Source: Benzoatithermus sp963720725 (lineage in GTDB: Bacteria; Pseudomonadota; Alphaproteobacteria; Geminicoccales; Geminicoccaceae). From it: a stretch of 64,000 nucleotides of DNA. The position numbers and the translations under genes were made by a program. Location of the stretch: the NCBI GenBank assembly GCA_963720725.1, contig CAVRGN010000011.1:186001-250000 (forward strand). The letters run 5' to 3'. How positions within the stretch are numbered: position 1 is the first letter of the stretch; the number at the start of each line of letters is the position of its first letter. Shown in pieces: positions 44,131-53,052 of this stretch. The notes under the pieces are model-generated. The model had not been told where the DNA came from. It worked only from the letters and a program-made list of their open reading frames with translations, and did not search any database.

Positions 44131-45492
44131 TCAGCTGTCGGAGCGTCGCCACAGCATCGGATTGTGCGTGGCCGGCGGCTGGCCGAACAGGCCGTCCGGC
44201 CGGAGCGCCAGCATCAGCGCGAGCAGCACGAACAGCGCCACCTCGCGATAGGAGCCCGGCAGGTAGCCCGCCCACAGACCCTCGAACAGGCCGATCAGCA
44301 CGCCTCCGAGCGCGGCACCCGCTACCGAGCCGATGCCGCCGATCACCGCGGCCGTCAGCGCCTTCAGCCCGAGCAGGGTCCCCATGGCGAAGCTGACCAC
44401 GCCATAGTGCATGGCCAGGACGAACCCGGCCAGGGCCGCGAGGACGCTGCCCAGCATGCAGGCGCGACCGACGGTGCGCTCGACATCGACGCCCATCAGG
44501 GCAGCGGCTCCGGCATCGTCGCTGCAGGCGCGGAAGGCGCGGCCGAAGGCGCTTCGCCGCAACAGCAGGATCAGAGCTCCGATCACCGTGGCCGCGATGC
44601 TGGCGAGGCCCAGCTGGCTCGAACTGACGATCACCGGTCCCACGCGCATCGGCGACGTGAACAGCGGCTGCAGCCAGCGCTGGGTGGACCCGGTGAGCAG
44701 CCGCACGCCCTCCGACAGCGCGATCGCCAGGCCGATGGTGGCGATCAGCAGCGCCTGGGTGCCGCGCCGACGCAGCGGCGCGAACACCAGCCAGTGCAGC
44801 GCCGCGCCGAGCGCCGCGCCGGTCGTTCCCGCCACCAGCACGCCGCCCAGCATCATCGCGGGCACGCCTGCCGGCGTCGCGGCGCCGAGCAGGATGCCGG
44901 CGAGCGCGGCGAAGGCGCCCACGGTCGTGAACTCGCCGAAAGCGAGGTTGATCCGCCCGGTGATGCCGTAGATCAGCGCATAGCCGGCCGCGAGCAGGGC
45001 GTAGATCGCCGCCGGCGCCAGGGCGTTGGTGATCTGCTGGACCAGGTAGGCCCATGGCGGCAACCGGGTTGCCTCATGCCCGCCGCCGCTGCCGAGCCCG
45101 TAGGTCTTGAGGAAGAACAGCACCGTCGGCGACAGCGGACCGGCACCGGGCGTTTCCACTCCCAGGAGCTCGAGGCCGTCGCTGCCGAGGTCGCGCGGCG
45201 CGAACCGGCACAGCTGGCGGCGTTCGCCGACCGCATCGCGATAGCGCAGCTCCACGGCATCGGCCGCCGGCAGGGCGTGACCCAGCGGTCGCGCGTCGGG
45301 TACCAGAGCGTGCAGCGCCTGCTCGCAGACCTTGAGCCGGCCCAGCTCGTCCGGGGCGCAGCCGGCCATCAGGCCGAGCAGGAGGACGAGCGCCAGCGCA
45401 GCCGGGCCACCACGCCTGCTGCATTGCGCCAATCCGTCGCCTTTCACCACGCGCCGGGTGCGCCTAGCGCTGCTGCGATGCAGCATCAACAC
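44131..45492 (-). CDS. LivH-type branched-chain amino acid permease with lipoprotein-like N-terminal domain
   Basis: A 453-residue protein. Residues about 150-440 form a LivH-type permease: NALAPAAIYALLAAGYALIY, GITGRINLAFGEFTTVGAFA and GLKALTAAVIGGIGSVAGAA. The first 145 are extra: a signal-like stretch ending LMAGC (a lipobox), then a cysteine-containing exported segment (GERRQLCRFAPRDLG). No LivM, ATPase or binding-protein gene is next to it, so it is a solitary permease. The start is uncertain: ATG 45492 leaves a 14-base gap to the divergent hydratase gene, and a later GTG is possible. Confidence 0.8.
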   Translation of the reverse strand: MLMLHRSSARRTRRVVKGDGLAQCSRRGGPAALALVLLLGLMAGCAPDELGRLKVCEQALHALVPDARPLGHALPAADAVELRYRDAVGERRQLCRFAPRDLGSDGLELLGVETPGAGPLSPTVLFFLKTYGLGSGGGHEATRLPPWAYLVQQITNALAPAAIYALLAAGYALIYGITGRINLAFGEFTTVGAFAALAGILLGAATPAGVPAMMLGGVLVAGTTGAALGAALHWLVFAPLRRRGTQALLIATIGLAIALSEGVRLLTGSTQRWLQPLFTSPMRVGPVIVSSSQLGLASIAATVIGALILLLRRSAFGRAFRACSDDAGAAALMGVDVERTVGRACMLGSVLAALAGFVLAMHYGVVSFAMGTLLGLKALTAAVIGGIGSVAGAALGGVLIGLFEGLWAGYLPGSYREVALFVLLALMLALRPDGLFGQPPATHNPMLWRRSDS

Positions 45493-45506
45493 CGATCCGG
45501 GACGAT

Positions 45507-46571
45507 ATGAGCAAGACTGCCACCGGCCACTTCTTCGAGGACTTCCATGTCGGGCAGGAGCTTCGGCACGCGACGCCGCGCACCGTCAGCGTCGGCGACG
45601 CGGCACTCTACCTGGCGCTGACCGGTTCACGGTTCTTGCAGCACTGCTCCGATCCGTTCGCAAGGTCGAACGGGTTGCCGCGCGCTCCGGTCGAGGACCT
45701 GCTGGCCTTCCACCTCGTGTTCGGCAAGACCGTCGCCGACGTGTCGCTGAACGCGGTGGCCAATCTCGGCTACGCCGACGGCCGGTTTCTGGGGGTGGTG
45801 TATCCCGGCGACACCCTCCAGGCCCGCTCGCAGGTGATCGGGCTCAAGGAGACCTCGAGCCGTCAGACCGGCATCGTCTGGGTGCGCAGCCAAGGCTGGA
45901 AGGAGGACGGCACCCCCGTCGTCGACTATGTGCGCTGGGTCATGGTCCGCAAGCGCGACCAGGCCTCGGCGGCACCGCGGCCCGTGGTGCCGGAACTGCC
46001 GGGCAGCGTCACGCCCGACCGCCTGGTGGTGCCGGCGGGCCTGCGCGCGACCCGGATCGATCCGGGCGAGACCGGCCAGCCCTTCTTCTTCGAGGACTAT
46101 GTCGTCGGCGAGCGGATCGACCATGTCGACGGCATGGGCGTGATGGAGAGCGAGAACCGCAGCGCCACCCGCCTCTACCACAATGGCGCCCGCGTCCACT
46201 TCAACGACCACACCGAGCGCCAGGGCCGGCTGGGCGCCTGCATCGTCTATGGCGGCGTGGTGATCTCGCTGGCCCGTGCCCTGTCCTTCAACGGCCTCGG
46301 CAACTGCCTGCACATCCTGGCGATCAACGGCGGCAGCCACGTCAATCCCTGCCGGGCCGGCGACACGGTCTACGCCTGGTCGGAGGTGCTCGCCACCGCC
46401 GCCCTGCCCGGTCGGAGCGACGTCGGCGCCCTGCGCCTGCGGCTGGTGGCGACCAAGGACCGGCCGTGCCACGACTTCCCCCGCAAGGACGACCAGGGCC
46501 GCTACCTGCCGGAGGTCCTGCTCGACCTCGACTACTGGGCGCTGATCCCTCGCCTCGCCGCGGCGGCCTGA
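45507..46571 (+). CDS. mch: Mesaconyl-CoA hydratase (beta-methylmalyl-CoA dehydratase)
   Basis: A 354-residue double hotdog MaoC-type enzyme closely resembling the Rhodobacter/Methylorubrum enzyme. GHFFEDFHVGQELRHATPRT, FHLVFGKTVADVSLNAVANL, GVVYPGDTLQARSQVIGLKE, HVDGMGVMESENRSATRLYH, ALSFNGLGNCLHILAINGGS and GALRLRLVATKDRPCHDFP fit over the full length. It interconverts mesaconyl-CoA and beta-methylmalyl-CoA in the ethylmalonyl-CoA pathway, where malyl-CoA-type lyases act next. It is divergent from the LivH-like gene. Confidence 0.93.
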   Translation: MSKTATGHFFEDFHVGQELRHATPRTVSVGDAALYLALTGSRFLQHCSDPFARSNGLPRAPVEDLLAFHLVFGKTVADVSLNAVANLGYADGRFLGVVYPGDTLQARSQVIGLKETSSRQTGIVWVRSQGWKEDGTPVVDYVRWVMVRKRDQASAAPRPVVPELPGSVTPDRLVVPAGLRATRIDPGETGQPFFFEDYVVGERIDHVDGMGVMESENRSATRLYHNGARVHFNDHTERQGRLGACIVYGGVVISLARALSFNGLGNCLHILAINGGSHVNPCRAGDTVYAWSEVLATAALPGRSDVGALRLRLVATKDRPCHDFPRKDDQGRYLPEVLLDLDYWALIPRLAAAA

Positions 46572-46585
46572 GCCAGGGGACGCGC

Positions 46586-47806
46586 TCAGCCGCACATGGC
46601 GAGCGCCTCGACGTTCGCGGTCAGCAGCGGGCGCCATTGCTGCGCCAGTTCGCGATACAGCCGTCCGGCCGGACGAATCTTGCGGTCGAGATCGTAGAGG
46701 CCCAGCGAGTTGACGCGTCCGGCGTCCTCGCGCAGGGCGGTGCACCAGTCGACCTGATCGGTGAGACTGTACCAGGTGAAGCCCACCATCGGGATGCCGT
46801 CCTGCTTCAGCCGGACCATGTTGGCCCATTCCCGGCGCAGCCACTCGACGCTGCGCGGTTCGGCCATGTTGGTCTCGGTGTGCATCAACGGCAGGCCGTA
46901 GCGGGCATGGTACTGCCGCGCCAGGACGTAGAGGCCGAACACCGAGCCCGAGGGCGCCATGCCGCCATCGGCGCGGACCAGATGCTCGTTGGTCTCGTCA
47001 TGGTCGCAGCCGATCACGCATTCCCCGCCTGCCCGGTTCGCGGCGAACCAGGCGAGGTCGTCCTCGGTCAGCCCATGCTCGAGCAGATGGGTCCGCATCA
47101 GCGCGGACGGCGGGCGGCCGTAGGTCAAGTCGAGCGGCAGGAACCTCTTCTCGTTGAGGAGGCGGCAGCGCGGCAGGCACTCGGGCGTTTCGGCGTGGAA
47201 ATATTCGATCGCCTCGCTCTGCACGAACACGGCGTCGGGGCGGACCTCCAGGATGGCGGCCATGCCCATGAGGTTGGCGCGGCACCGGTGATGGACCGCC
47301 CGCACGAAGGCCTCCTCACTGCGCAGCCGCTCGTTCCACCAGCCAGACTCGGCCGAGAACCGCGCCGCGATCAGGATCTCGTTGATCGGGGTGAAGAGCC
47401 GGACCCAGGGGAAGCGCCGCGCGAAGGCGCCGGCATATTCGGCGAAATGGTGGGGAAAGTCCGGGTTCTGGAAGTCCCCCAGCCAGTCCGGGACGCCGAA
47501 ATGGCAGAGGTCGGCGATCGGCTGGATCCCCAGGCGCCGCAGGGTGCCGAAGGCGGCGCCGGAGAAGTCCCAGTCATGGCGGCCCGGACCGAGGTGGATC
47601 TGGTAGTAGGGCGCGCCGTAGCGCAGGAACTCGATGCCCTGCTCGACCACGAGAGCGAAATCCTCCTCCCACCTCTGGTCGTGTCCGCACTTGATCATGC
47701 TGTCGACACGTTTGGTCGAACCGTCCGGCAGCGCGATCGTCGGGTAGCTGTTCTCGATTCCGGTCGCGACCATGAAACCGGTCGCTCGTAGTTCGGGCGC
47801 ATCCAT
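46586..47806 (-). CDS. Glycoside hydrolase family 1-like protein
   Basis: A 406-residue TIM-barrel protein related to beta-glucosidases. The N-terminus has GFMVATGIENSYPTIALPDG and WEEDFALVVEQGIEFLRYGA. The acid/base glutamate is in FTPINEILIAARFS and the nucleophile is in LMHTETNMAEPRSVEWL; both depart from the GH1 norms TFNEP and ITENG, so substrate range may be unusual. YSLTDQVDWCTALREDAGRVNSLGLY follows as expected. The ATG at 47806 is used; ATG at 47824 and 47878 are alternatives. Confidence 0.78.
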   Translation of the reverse strand: MDAPELRATGFMVATGIENSYPTIALPDGSTKRVDSMIKCGHDQRWEEDFALVVEQGIEFLRYGAPYYQIHLGPGRHDWDFSGAAFGTLRRLGIQPIADLCHFGVPDWLGDFQNPDFPHHFAEYAGAFARRFPWVRLFTPINEILIAARFSAESGWWNERLRSEEAFVRAVHHRCRANLMGMAAILEVRPDAVFVQSEAIEYFHAETPECLPRCRLLNEKRFLPLDLTYGRPPSALMRTHLLEHGLTEDDLAWFAANRAGGECVIGCDHDETNEHLVRADGGMAPSGSVFGLYVLARQYHARYGLPLMHTETNMAEPRSVEWLRREWANMVRLKQDGIPMVGFTWYSLTDQVDWCTALREDAGRVNSLGLYDLDRKIRPAGRLYRELAQQWRPLLTANVEALAMCG

Positions 47807-47927
47807 TGCAGCTCGCAGCTCCATTTTTGGCCCAAAGGCCCAGCTGGCGCTGCGCTTCTGGGATCCCCGCACAGACAAGCGATCAGGATAACCTTAGAGC
47901 CCCAGGGGCGGAAGTGCCTATTCTACC

Positions 47928-49268
47928 TCAGGGCGTTGGTGTCGCGCCGGCCCGCGCCTGATCCGCGACCCTGATCGCGGCAGCACGCAGCCTCGCCGCC
48001 GCGGCGGCCTCGCCGTGTCCGAGGCGCTCCAGGACGACGGCGTGATTGTCCAGGGTCGCGGTCAGCTCGGGACTGTCGCGGCCCAGCGCCTCCTCCTCGA
48101 TCCGGACCGCGCGGGCGAGCAAAGGTTCGGCCGCGCGCCAGGCGCCGCGATCCACCTGGAGCAGGGCCAGATTGTTCAGGCTGACCGCGAGGCGCGCATC
48201 GCCGGCCCCTAGATTGGTCTCCTCGATCGCCACCACCCGCTGCAGCAGCGGCAGGGCCGCATCGTAGGCGCCACGCCGCCGCTCCAGCTCGCCGAGATCG
48301 GCCAGAAGGGGCGCGAGCTCAGGCGAGTCCGGTCCGAGCAGCCGTTCGCGCGTCGCCAGCGTCTGGCGCAGCAGTTCGCCCGCCGCCTCGTCCTGACCGA
48401 GTGCTATCCTGGCCAGGGCCAGCGCGTAGCGGCTCTGCGCCGTCTCCAGCCGCTCGGCACCCAGCGTCGCGACCCGGATCGCGAGCGCCCGCTCGAGCAG
48501 CCCCGCTGCTTCCTGGGCCTTGCCGGCCGCCTGCAGCACCTGGGCAAGATTGCCCAGGGCGAACGCCACCTCGGGATCGTCCGCGCCGTGGACCTCCTCC
48601 TCGATCGCCAGCACCTCGCGGTGCCGTTGCTCGGCAAGGCCGAGATCGCCGCGGGCGAAGGCAAGTGCGCCCAGATTGCCCCGCACCTCGGCCACCGCCG
48701 GGTTCCGCTCGCCGAAGACCTCGACCCGAATCGCCAGCGCTTCGGCGAACAGCGCCTGCGCCTCGTCGTAGCGGCCCTGGTCGGTCAGCAGGACGCCCAG
48801 ATTGTTGAGGCTCTCGGCGAGTTCGGGATGGCCGGGAGCGAGGCGGGTCCGGCGGATCTCGATCGCCCGGCGATGCAGCCGCTCGGCCTCCGCAAGCTCG
48901 CCCTCGGTCCGCAGCGCCTCGGCCAGGTTGTTGAGGCTCTGCGCGGTGACGGGGTGGGTCGGTCCGAGCGTGGCGTCGCGGATCGCCAGGGCGTCGGCAT
49001 AGTAGGGCAGCGCCTCGCGGATGCGGCCCTGGACATGCAGCACGAACCCGAGATTGTTGGCGCTGGTCGCCCGGCGCGGATCGCCCTCGGGCAGTTCCTG
49101 CGCCAGGTCCAGGGCCGCGCGGAACGACCGCTCCGCCGCCGCCAGGTCGCCGGCATCGGCGCTGGCGACCCCGGCCTCGCTCGCCTGCCGCCACTTGGCC
49201 GCGACCTCGTCCTCGGCGCGCGCCGGCCCGGCCAGCAGGGCCAGCGCCAGGAGTGCCGCGTATCTCAG
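47928..49268 (-). CDS. Exported TPR-repeat protein (probable CTG start)
   Basis: A protein of about 446 residues with a signal peptide (RYAALLALALLAGPARA) and eight or nine 42-residue tetratricopeptide units of the kinesin-light-chain kind (AQSLNNLAEALRTEGELAEA; AESLNNLGVLLTDQGRYDEA). The repeats carry G..HP..A spacing and form a superhelical scaffold for protein binding. No ATG or GTG precedes the signal peptide: the frame begins at a CTG (49266-49268) that overlaps the ilvD-like TGA as CTGA. Either a CTG start is used or the N-terminus differs. It belongs to the dehydratase operon. Confidence 0.72.
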   Translation of the reverse strand: MRYAALLALALLAGPARAEDEVAAKWRQASEAGVASADAGDLAAAERSFRAALDLAQELPEGDPRRATSANNLGFVLHVQGRIREALPYYADALAIRDATLGPTHPVTAQSLNNLAEALRTEGELAEAERLHRRAIEIRRTRLAPGHPELAESLNNLGVLLTDQGRYDEAQALFAEALAIRVEVFGERNPAVAEVRGNLGALAFARGDLGLAEQRHREVLAIEEEVHGADDPEVAFALGNLAQVLQAAGKAQEAAGLLERALAIRVATLGAERLETAQSRYALALARIALGQDEAAGELLRQTLATRERLLGPDSPELAPLLADLGELERRRGAYDAALPLLQRVVAIEETNLGAGDARLAVSLNNLALLQVDRGAWRAAEPLLARAVRIEEEALGRDSPELTATLDNHAVVLERLGHGEAAAAARLRAAAIRVADQARAGATPTP

Positions 49269-51058
49269 TGGTTGCGCCGCGGGCTGCCGTAGGTTTCGAC
49301 GATCTTGAGGTGCAGCACCGCCGGCTCGAGGCAGGCGCCGGTCGACAGCTGGCCGACCATGCTGCGGTAGATCTCCTGCCACGGCGTCTGGCTCGGCGGG
49401 ATCTTGGACGGCTGCCGCTTCACCTCGGCCTGCCGTTGCGCGATCTCCTCGTGCGGGATCAAGAGGTCGAGCCGGCGGTTGGGCAGGTCGAGCCGCACGC
49501 GATCGCCGGTACGGACGATGGCGAGGTTGCCGCCGATCGCCGCCTCCGGCGAGGCGTTGAGGATCGAGGGGCTCTCCGAGGTGCCGCTCTGCCGGCCGTC
49601 GCCGATCGTCGGCAGCGCCTTGACCCCCTTCTCGATCAGCTTGGTCGGCGGGCGCATGTTGACCACCTCGGCCGCCCCGGGATAGCCGACCGGGCCGCAA
49701 TTGCGGATGAACAGGAAGCAGTCCTCGTCGATGTCGAGCGCGGGATCGTCGATCCGCTCGTGATAGTCCTCCGGACCCTCGAACACGATCGCCCGGCCCT
49801 CGAACATGCCGGGATGGTCGGGATGCTCGAGATAGCGCTGGCGGAACTCCTCGGTGACCACGGAGGTCTTCATCACTGCCGAATCGAAGATGTTGCCGCT
49901 GATGATGACGAAGCCCGCCTCGGGCATCAGCGGATCCTCATAGGGCCGGATGACCCGCCGGTCCGGCGAGAACGGGACCTTCTCGTGGTTCTCGCCCATG
50001 GTCCTGCCGGTCACCGTCACCGCGTCGCTGTGGAAGCGCCCGGCCTTGATCAGCTCCTTGATCACCGCCGGCACGCCGCCGGCGCGGTGGAACTCCTCGC
50101 CCAGATACTCGCCGGCCGGCTGCATGTTGACCAGGAGCGGGATGTCGTGGCCCATCTCCCAGTCCTTGATGTCGAGCTCGACGCCGATGTGGCGCGCGAT
50201 CGCGATCACGTGCGGCGGGCAGTTGGTCGAGACGCCGGCCGCGGCCGCGGCGAAGATCGCGTTCTCGAACGCCTTCCGGGTCAGGATCGTGGACGGCTTC
50301 AGATCCTCCCAGACCATGTCGACCGCACGCTTGCCGGTGGCATAGGCCATCTGGCCGCGCTCGCGGTAGGGGCCGGGGATGGCCGCACAACCGGTGAGCG
50401 ACATGCCCAGGGCCTCGGCCATGGCGTTCATCGAGGACGCCGTGCCCATGGTGTTGCAGTGGCCGACGCTGGGCGCGCTGGCGCAGGTCATGTCCATGAA
50501 CTGCGCGACGTCGATCTCGCCATTGGCCAGCATCCGGCGCGCATGCCAGACCACGGTACCGGAGCCCGCCAGCTTGCCACCGTAATAGCCGTTGAGCATC
50601 GGCCCGCCCGAGAGCACGATCGCCGGGATGTCGACGCTGGCCGCACCCATGATCAGGGCGGGCGTGGTCTTGTCGCAGCCGGTGGTCAGCACCACGCCGT
50701 CGATCGGATAGCCGTAGAGCACCTCGACCAGCGACAGATATTGCAGGTTGCGGTCGAGCATCGCCGTCGGGCGCTTGCCGGTCTCCTGCACCGGATGGAC
50801 CGGGAACTCGATCGGGATGCCGCCGGCGTCGCGGATGCCGTCGCGCACCCGGCTCGCGAGCTCGAGATGATGCCGGTTGCAGGGTGCCAGGTCCGAGCCG
50901 GTCTGGGCGATGCCGATGATCGGCCGCCCCGACTGCAGCTCCTCGCGGGTGAGCCCGTAATTGAGGTAGCGCTCCAGGTAGAGCGCCGTCATGTCGGGCT
51001 CCTTGTAGTCGTCCCACCAATCCTGGCTGCGCAGCCGCCGCTTGCCCTGATCCGTCAT
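49265..51058 (-). CDS. IlvD/Edd-family sugar-acid dehydratase
   Basis: A 597-residue iron-sulfur dehydratase. Cluster and active-site segments are SDLAPCNRHHLELASRVRDG, TTGCDKTTPALIMGAASVDI and CASAPSVGHCNTMGTASSMN. The text KEPDMTALYLERYLNYGLTR and the QSGTSESPSILNASPEAAIG end match aldonate dehydratases (L-arabonate/D-xylonate type) rather than IlvD itself, so it probably makes 2-keto-3-deoxy sugar acids. Start is ATG at 51058. The exact sugar cannot be told. Its stop overlaps the TPR gene. Confidence 0.86.
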   Translation of the reverse strand: MTDQGKRRLRSQDWWDDYKEPDMTALYLERYLNYGLTREELQSGRPIIGIAQTGSDLAPCNRHHLELASRVRDGIRDAGGIPIEFPVHPVQETGKRPTAMLDRNLQYLSLVEVLYGYPIDGVVLTTGCDKTTPALIMGAASVDIPAIVLSGGPMLNGYYGGKLAGSGTVVWHARRMLANGEIDVAQFMDMTCASAPSVGHCNTMGTASSMNAMAEALGMSLTGCAAIPGPYRERGQMAYATGKRAVDMVWEDLKPSTILTRKAFENAIFAAAAAGVSTNCPPHVIAIARHIGVELDIKDWEMGHDIPLLVNMQPAGEYLGEEFHRAGGVPAVIKELIKAGRFHSDAVTVTGRTMGENHEKVPFSPDRRVIRPYEDPLMPEAGFVIISGNIFDSAVMKTSVVTEEFRQRYLEHPDHPGMFEGRAIVFEGPEDYHERIDDPALDIDEDCFLFIRNCGPVGYPGAAEVVNMRPPTKLIEKGVKALPTIGDGRQSGTSESPSILNASPEAAIGGNLAIVRTGDRVRLDLPNRRLDLLIPHEEIAQRQAEVKRQPSKIPPSQTPWQEIYRSMVGQLSTGACLEPAVLHLKIVETYGSPRRNH

Positions 51059-51193
51059 CGCCGGCCCTGTCCTCTGCCCGGCCGGGACGGCCGGTGGTGG
51101 AGGTGTTCAACTCCTTCCAAGGTAGCGCCGTCAAGCGATGCGCCCAATCTCGGCCCGACATTGCATGGATGGCCTATCGCTGCACTCGAACGG

Positions 51194-51350
51194 ATGCGGG
51201 AGCGCTACCTCCGTCGGCGCGAAGGGAGGCTGTGGGAGATGCGGATGAAAGGCAAGGAAGGCATCGCCCGCTCTGCCGAGGTCACCGCGACCGGCAAGCT
51301 GGCGTCAGGACCGTGTGCTCGGAAATCCGGGAAGACACCGAGGCACCCCT
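51194..51350 (+). pseudogene. Decayed HigB/RelE-type (phage Gp49-like) toxin remnant
   Basis: The readable segment MRERYLRRREGRLWEMRMKG, KEGIARSAEVTATGK resembles the LW(E/K)(L/M)R-KG-GI-RS-YVTA core of the Gp49/HigB toxin family. The part that should follow (RVVVxxxFxKKTQKTPR) is corrupted: only KSGKTPR survives, with a changed neighbourhood, and no proper end remains. The next gene is a decayed XRE antitoxin, which is the expected partner order. Toxicity is unlikely. Confidence 0.6.
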
Positions 51351-51569
51351 GGAGGAGGAATTCGCGCTTGCCTGCGCCCTGATCGGCGCGCGCGCCCGCG
51401 GCGACCTGACCCAGGAGGAACTGGCGCGGCGGATGGGCACGACCCGGGCCGCGATCGCGCGCCTGGAAAGCGGGCGGATCCGCCCGACGACACGCACGCT
51501 GTAGCGCTACGCCAAGGCACGGGGACCCGGCTGCGGATCACCTTCGCGCTCGACCCGGCGGCAGCTTGA
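51313..51569 (+). pseudogene. Decayed XRE/HigA-type antitoxin
   Basis: EEEFALACALIGARARGDLT, QEELARRMGTTRAAIARLES, GRIRPTTRTL is a typical XRE antitoxin helix-turn-helix. A TAG at 51502-51504 interrupts at the point where the family reads TRTLxRYAxAxGTRLRI. After it, RYAKA continues in frame, then the GTGTRLRITFALDPAA end is found in another frame, so there is both a nonsense codon and a one-base deletion. It lies right after the toxin remnant. Confidence 0.65.
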
Positions 51570-51609
51570 GGCCGGGCTGATCCGCATCGGTGACAGGGAT
51601 GCATTCCCC

Positions 51610-52620
51610 TCAGATCGGCACCGCCTCGATCACGCTCAGCCTCGTTCCCGTCGGGGCGACTGCGGTCAGGCGGAAGTCGGCAGCGGCGAAGAGGACGGCG
51701 AACTCGTCGCCGGTGCGTTCCTGTCCGCCCGGGGCGACGAGCATGTTGAGGTCGCCGAACTTCGCGTCCGGTCCCTCATTGGCGGGTGCCACCACGCGCT
51801 CCAGCACCAGCAACTTCGCTTCCGGCCGCATCGCGCGGCGGCAGGCCTTCAGGATCGCGATCGACGCCGCATCGTCCCAGTCGTGCAGGATCGCCTTGAG
51901 CAGGTAGGCGTCGCCGCCCTCCGGCACCGCGTCGAAGAAGCTGCCGCCCACCACCTCGCACCTGTTGCCCACCCCCGCCGCCCTCAGCACCTCGCCTGCT
52001 CGGGTGACGACGTGCGGTTGGTCCAAGAGGACGCCGCGCATGCCGGGGTGGGCCGCCAGGATCGCTACCAGGAGCGCCCCCTGTCCGCCGCCGACGTCCA
52101 CGACCCGACCGAACCGGGAGAAGTCGTAGGCCGAGACCACCGCACCGGCGACGCCTTGTGACAGCCCGGTCATGGCGCGGTCGAAGATCGCCCCTTCCTC
52201 GGCATGCTGCGCGCGGTACTCCCAGACATCCGCGCCGTGCAGGTGCCGGAACGCGTTCTCGCCGGTCCGTACGCTATGGAGGAGATGGGCCCAAGCTTGC
52301 CAATAGTAGGGCCGCCCGATGAACGCTGCCCACGGCCCGACCGGGTCCCTTGCGTCCGATCGAAGGCCTTCCCCCATGGTGGTGAGCGAAAAGGATCGAC
52401 CCTCGGCCTCGCGGAACACGCCGACGGCCGCGAGCGCGCGGAGGACCCGGTACAATGTGCGCGGATGGGCGTCCGCTGCGGCGGCCAAGTCGTCACTGGT
52501 GCGCGGCCCGTCCCGCAACAGGTCGGCGATGCCGAGCGTCGCCACGACGTGGAGCGCTTGGGACACTTGATAGCCGTTGACCAGACGCGTGAGTTCGATC
52601 GACGGATTCTGCTCAGGCAT
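51610..52620 (-). CDS. O-methyltransferase (hydroxyindole/hydroxyneurosporene type)
   Basis: A 336-residue dimeric O-methyltransferase. A winged-helix dimerisation domain comes first (SQALHVVATLGIADLLRDGP; PRTLYRVLRALAAVGVFREA), then a SAM fold: FGRVVDVGGGQGALLVAILA, GVLLDQPHVVTRAGEVLR, GGSFFDAVPEGGDAYLLKAI, LHDWDDAASIAILKACRRAM. The catalytic histidine is in the LHDW motif. It acts on an aromatic or carotenoid-like hydroxyl; the substrate is unknown. Start is ATG at 52620. Confidence 0.9.
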   Translation of the reverse strand: MPEQNPSIELTRLVNGYQVSQALHVVATLGIADLLRDGPRTSDDLAAAADAHPRTLYRVLRALAAVGVFREAEGRSFSLTTMGEGLRSDARDPVGPWAAFIGRPYYWQAWAHLLHSVRTGENAFRHLHGADVWEYRAQHAEEGAIFDRAMTGLSQGVAGAVVSAYDFSRFGRVVDVGGGQGALLVAILAAHPGMRGVLLDQPHVVTRAGEVLRAAGVGNRCEVVGGSFFDAVPEGGDAYLLKAILHDWDDAASIAILKACRRAMRPEAKLLVLERVVAPANEGPDAKFGDLNMLVAPGGQERTGDEFAVLFAAADFRLTAVAPTGTRLSVIEAVPI

Positions 52621-53052
52621 GGCCGGCCGCCTCTCCCGATGTGCTTTTCTGCCACCCTCGGTGCCTGCCGGGGCGAAGACGACCCGCCAGTGATCGGTGG
52701 CGAGAAACGGAGCCTAGCTGAGATTACCCTCCCGGCAAGCTGGCGTCTTCGCTGGTGGTGGATTTTCGAGACGAAAAATGGCGCGCCGAAGGTATCGGCA
52801 AGCGGCCGACGGCGCCTTGCGGGCACCCGATCGGCAGTGCCGACGCCGAGCACGGCGCGTTCGTCTTGAGGATCTCCGCGATGGATGGGCGTGCGTGCTA
52901 TCTGGATCGCCTCTATTTCGGTCGGTGATCTCGCGCGCAAATTCTCGGCTCGAAGACGAGGACTAAGCGGCTTGTGTCATTCCGCACAGCCATGAGAGGA
53001 AGCAAGGTCTAGCTTCGGCAGGCTTGATTAGTTCTTGAACGAGGAGATGACC
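52621..53052. other. Intergenic region, no gene seen
   Basis: 432 bases between the O-methyltransferase and the small secreted protein, with short frames on both strands that show no domain or credible start. Base composition drops toward the right end (AT-richer from about 52930), consistent with a promoter region for the gene that starts at 53053. No hairpin or known motif was found. Confidence 0.4.

Noticed and set aside
52170..52940. A 256-codon minus-strand frame overlapping the O-methyltransferase gene
   Set aside because: Its right half is non-domain text and its left half is an out-of-frame reading of the O-methyltransferase.
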